Below, piece after piece: positions 4,527 to 5,576 of a stretch of DNA of 5,576 nucleotides. The notes below the pieces were generated by a model. That model ran no database searches, was not told where the DNA came from, and saw only the letters and a program-made list of their open reading frames with translations. Made by a program: the position numbers and the translations under genes. Source of the stretch: Clostridiales bacterium (GTDB lineage Bacteria > Bacillota > Clostridia > Lachnospirales > JAITVM01); the NCBI GenBank assembly GCA_031285815.1, contig JAITVM010000292.1, positions 1 through 5,576 on the forward strand. Reading direction: 5' to 3'. How positions within the stretch are numbered: position 1 is the stretch's first letter; each line of letters opens with the position of its first letter.

Positions 4527-5540
4527 ATGAGGAGAAAGGTCACCATATCGCAGGTTGCCCAAATAGCCGGGGTTTCTACAACTACTGTTTCAAGGGTAAT
4601 GTCAAGAACCGGCCGTATTAGCCAAGCCACAAGGGAAAAAGTTTCCGCTATTATAGAGAGGCTGGAGTACCAGCCATCTGCAATCGCAAAAGGCCTTATA
4701 GAATCAAAAACCTATAATATTGGTTTAGTTTTGTCAGATAACACAGAAGACTACAGTTATTATGAAAATAATTTTATGCAATTATTTATTCAGGGGGCAC
4801 ATTCCTATTTAAATAAAAATAACTACGATATAGTTGTTATTGAAGGGCATGAAAATGATGAGAAATTTTTAGAGAAGATAATAAAAAAGCAAAAATTTGA
4901 TGGCTTAATCCTGCTTAAAAATTTTAATTCCGCAAACAATATTTTAAAATTAAAAAAAATGAGCTTCCCTTTTGTTGTTATAGGGAAGCCTAATATACCT
5001 AATGTGAATTACATAGACATAAATAATTATGATACAGTTTATAATATTACAAGCCGGTTAATAAAATCATCCGGCAGCAATATTGGGTTCATGGGGTTTT
5101 ATGATGAGCTTTTTCAAAATAAAATTAAAATCTCTGCTTTAAAGGCCGCACTTTCTGATAATAAGCTCGCATATAGCGAAAACCTAATTTATATGGGCAA
5201 AAATATTTTTGAAAGGCAGGCCTTTTTAAAGAGCTTTACCTCAGTAAAATCTAACAAAAGCATAATTTGCGCTGATAATGCCTCTTTAATTTATCTATTA
5301 GATTTTTGTAAAACAAATAAAGTCGCCATCCCAGATAATTTACAGGTAGTCACCTTTTCAGGAAGCGAATTTTTAAAGCTGCTGTCCCCACCTATTTCGG
5401 CAGTAGAATGCTCTGCTTTTGAAATTGGGCAAAAAGCCGCAATATTAATTCATAGCATACTAAATAAAATTGAAACACAAAATTATTATATAGTAGAGAA
5501 CCAAATTAATTACCGCCAGTCAACCTTGAGCCCCTCTTAA
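4527..5540 (+). CDS. LacI-family transcriptional regulator
   Basis: This is a 337-residue DNA-binding regulator of the LacI/GalR family, of normal length for the family. Residues 5-26 form the LacI helix-turn-helix (TISQVAQIAGVSTTTVSRVM). Residues about 48-60 are the hinge (YQPSAIAKGLIESKT), followed by a periplasmic-binding-protein-like core from about 64. Core landmarks are NIGLVLSDN, FDGLILL, FVVIGKP, YIDINNYDTVYN, IICADNASLIYLL, AIPDNLQVVTFSGSEFL, SPPISAVECSAFEIGQKAA and the C-terminal INYRQST. FVVIGKP resembles MalR-like members, so a sugar effector is likely, but none can be named. The usual GH before the IGFMG strand is replaced by SSGSN. The start has AGGGGG (4513-4518) 8 nt upstream; an ATG at 4523 is out of frame and only 4 nt from that site. 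It is divergent from spoIIGA, and no transport or sugar genes lie in the window, so its targets are unknown. Confidence 0.93.
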   Translation: MRRKVTISQVAQIAGVSTTTVSRVMSRTGRISQATREKVSAIIERLEYQPSAIAKGLIESKTYNIGLVLSDNTEDYSYYENNFMQLFIQGAHSYLNKNNYDIVVIEGHENDEKFLEKIIKKQKFDGLILLKNFNSANNILKLKKMSFPFVVIGKPNIPNVNYIDINNYDTVYNITSRLIKSSGSNIGFMGFYDELFQNKIKISALKAALSDNKLAYSENLIYMGKNIFERQAFLKSFTSVKSNKSIICADNASLIYLLDFCKTNKVAIPDNLQVVTFSGSEFLKLLSPPISAVECSAFEIGQKAAILIHSILNKIETQNYYIVENQINYRQSTLSPS

Positions 5541-5564
5541 TTTTTGGAGGGACTCTTTTATTTT
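5528..5564 (+). terminator. Intrinsic terminator overlapping the end of the LacI-family gene
   Basis: GAGCCCCTC (5528-5536) pairs with GAGGGACTC (5547-5555): nine positions with one C·A mismatch and a 10-nt loop, followed by TTTTATTTT. The left arm encodes the last residues of the protein, and the TAA stop (5538-5540) lies in the loop. Confidence 0.85.
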
Positions 5565-5576
5565 CTTTTCTACGCC

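Noticed and set aside
1..5576. CRISPR array, insertion sequence, integrase or rRNA
   Set aside because: No regularly spaced repeats, transposase-like frames, attachment repeats or rRNA motifs were seen on either strand.

Overview
The window is AT-rich, low-GC DNA from an endospore-forming Firmicute, most likely one of the Clostridia. The diagnostic feature is the sporulation block spoIIGA–sigE–sigG, in the gene order found in Bacillus and Clostridium, all on the minus strand (positions 4241 down to 1574). SigE and SigG are recognisable almost residue by residue. The rest of the window is less conserved, and the species cannot be named from it.

Layout from left to right. Positions 1-396 (minus) hold the N-terminal 132 residues of a secreted protein of unknown function that runs off the left edge. 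Positions 397-776 have no gene; they hold a candidate promoter and long leader for that protein (about 396-639) and a 23-bp-stem terminator (678-728). Positions 777-1436 (minus) encode a small surface protein with a signal peptide, an acidic low-complexity body with three (D/N)PF motifs and a sortase-like C-terminal tail. Positions 1541-1565 are the sigG terminator. sigG is 1574-2350, sigE is 2556-3284 and spoIIGA is 3333-4241, the last with a TTG start. A 285-bp divergent spacer (4242-4526) separates spoIIGA from a plus-strand LacI-family regulator (4527-5540), whose terminator hairpin overlaps its own stop codon.

How the genes work together. By family knowledge, SpoIIGA is the membrane protease that removes the pro-sequence of pro-SigE in the mother cell after the forespore signal SpoIIR. 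SigE then runs early mother-cell transcription, and SigG runs late forespore transcription. No terminator is visible between sigE and sigG, so read-through from the spoIIG promoter into sigG is expected.

The most interesting observation lies in the sigE–sigG spacer. A good match to a forespore (SigF/SigG) promoter sits there. The DNA between its -35 and -10 elements carries a 10-nt sequence complementary to the sigG ribosome binding site, with one G·U pair. Only read-through RNA would contain this anti-RBS, because RNA started at the forespore promoter begins downstream of it. The layout therefore predicts that premature sigG message is translationally silent while forespore message is active.

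Three computed or default starts look too long and are corrected here on ribosome-binding-site and homology grounds: sigG (2350, not 2452), spoIIGA (TTG at 4241, not ATG at 4352) and the surface protein (1436, not 1469).
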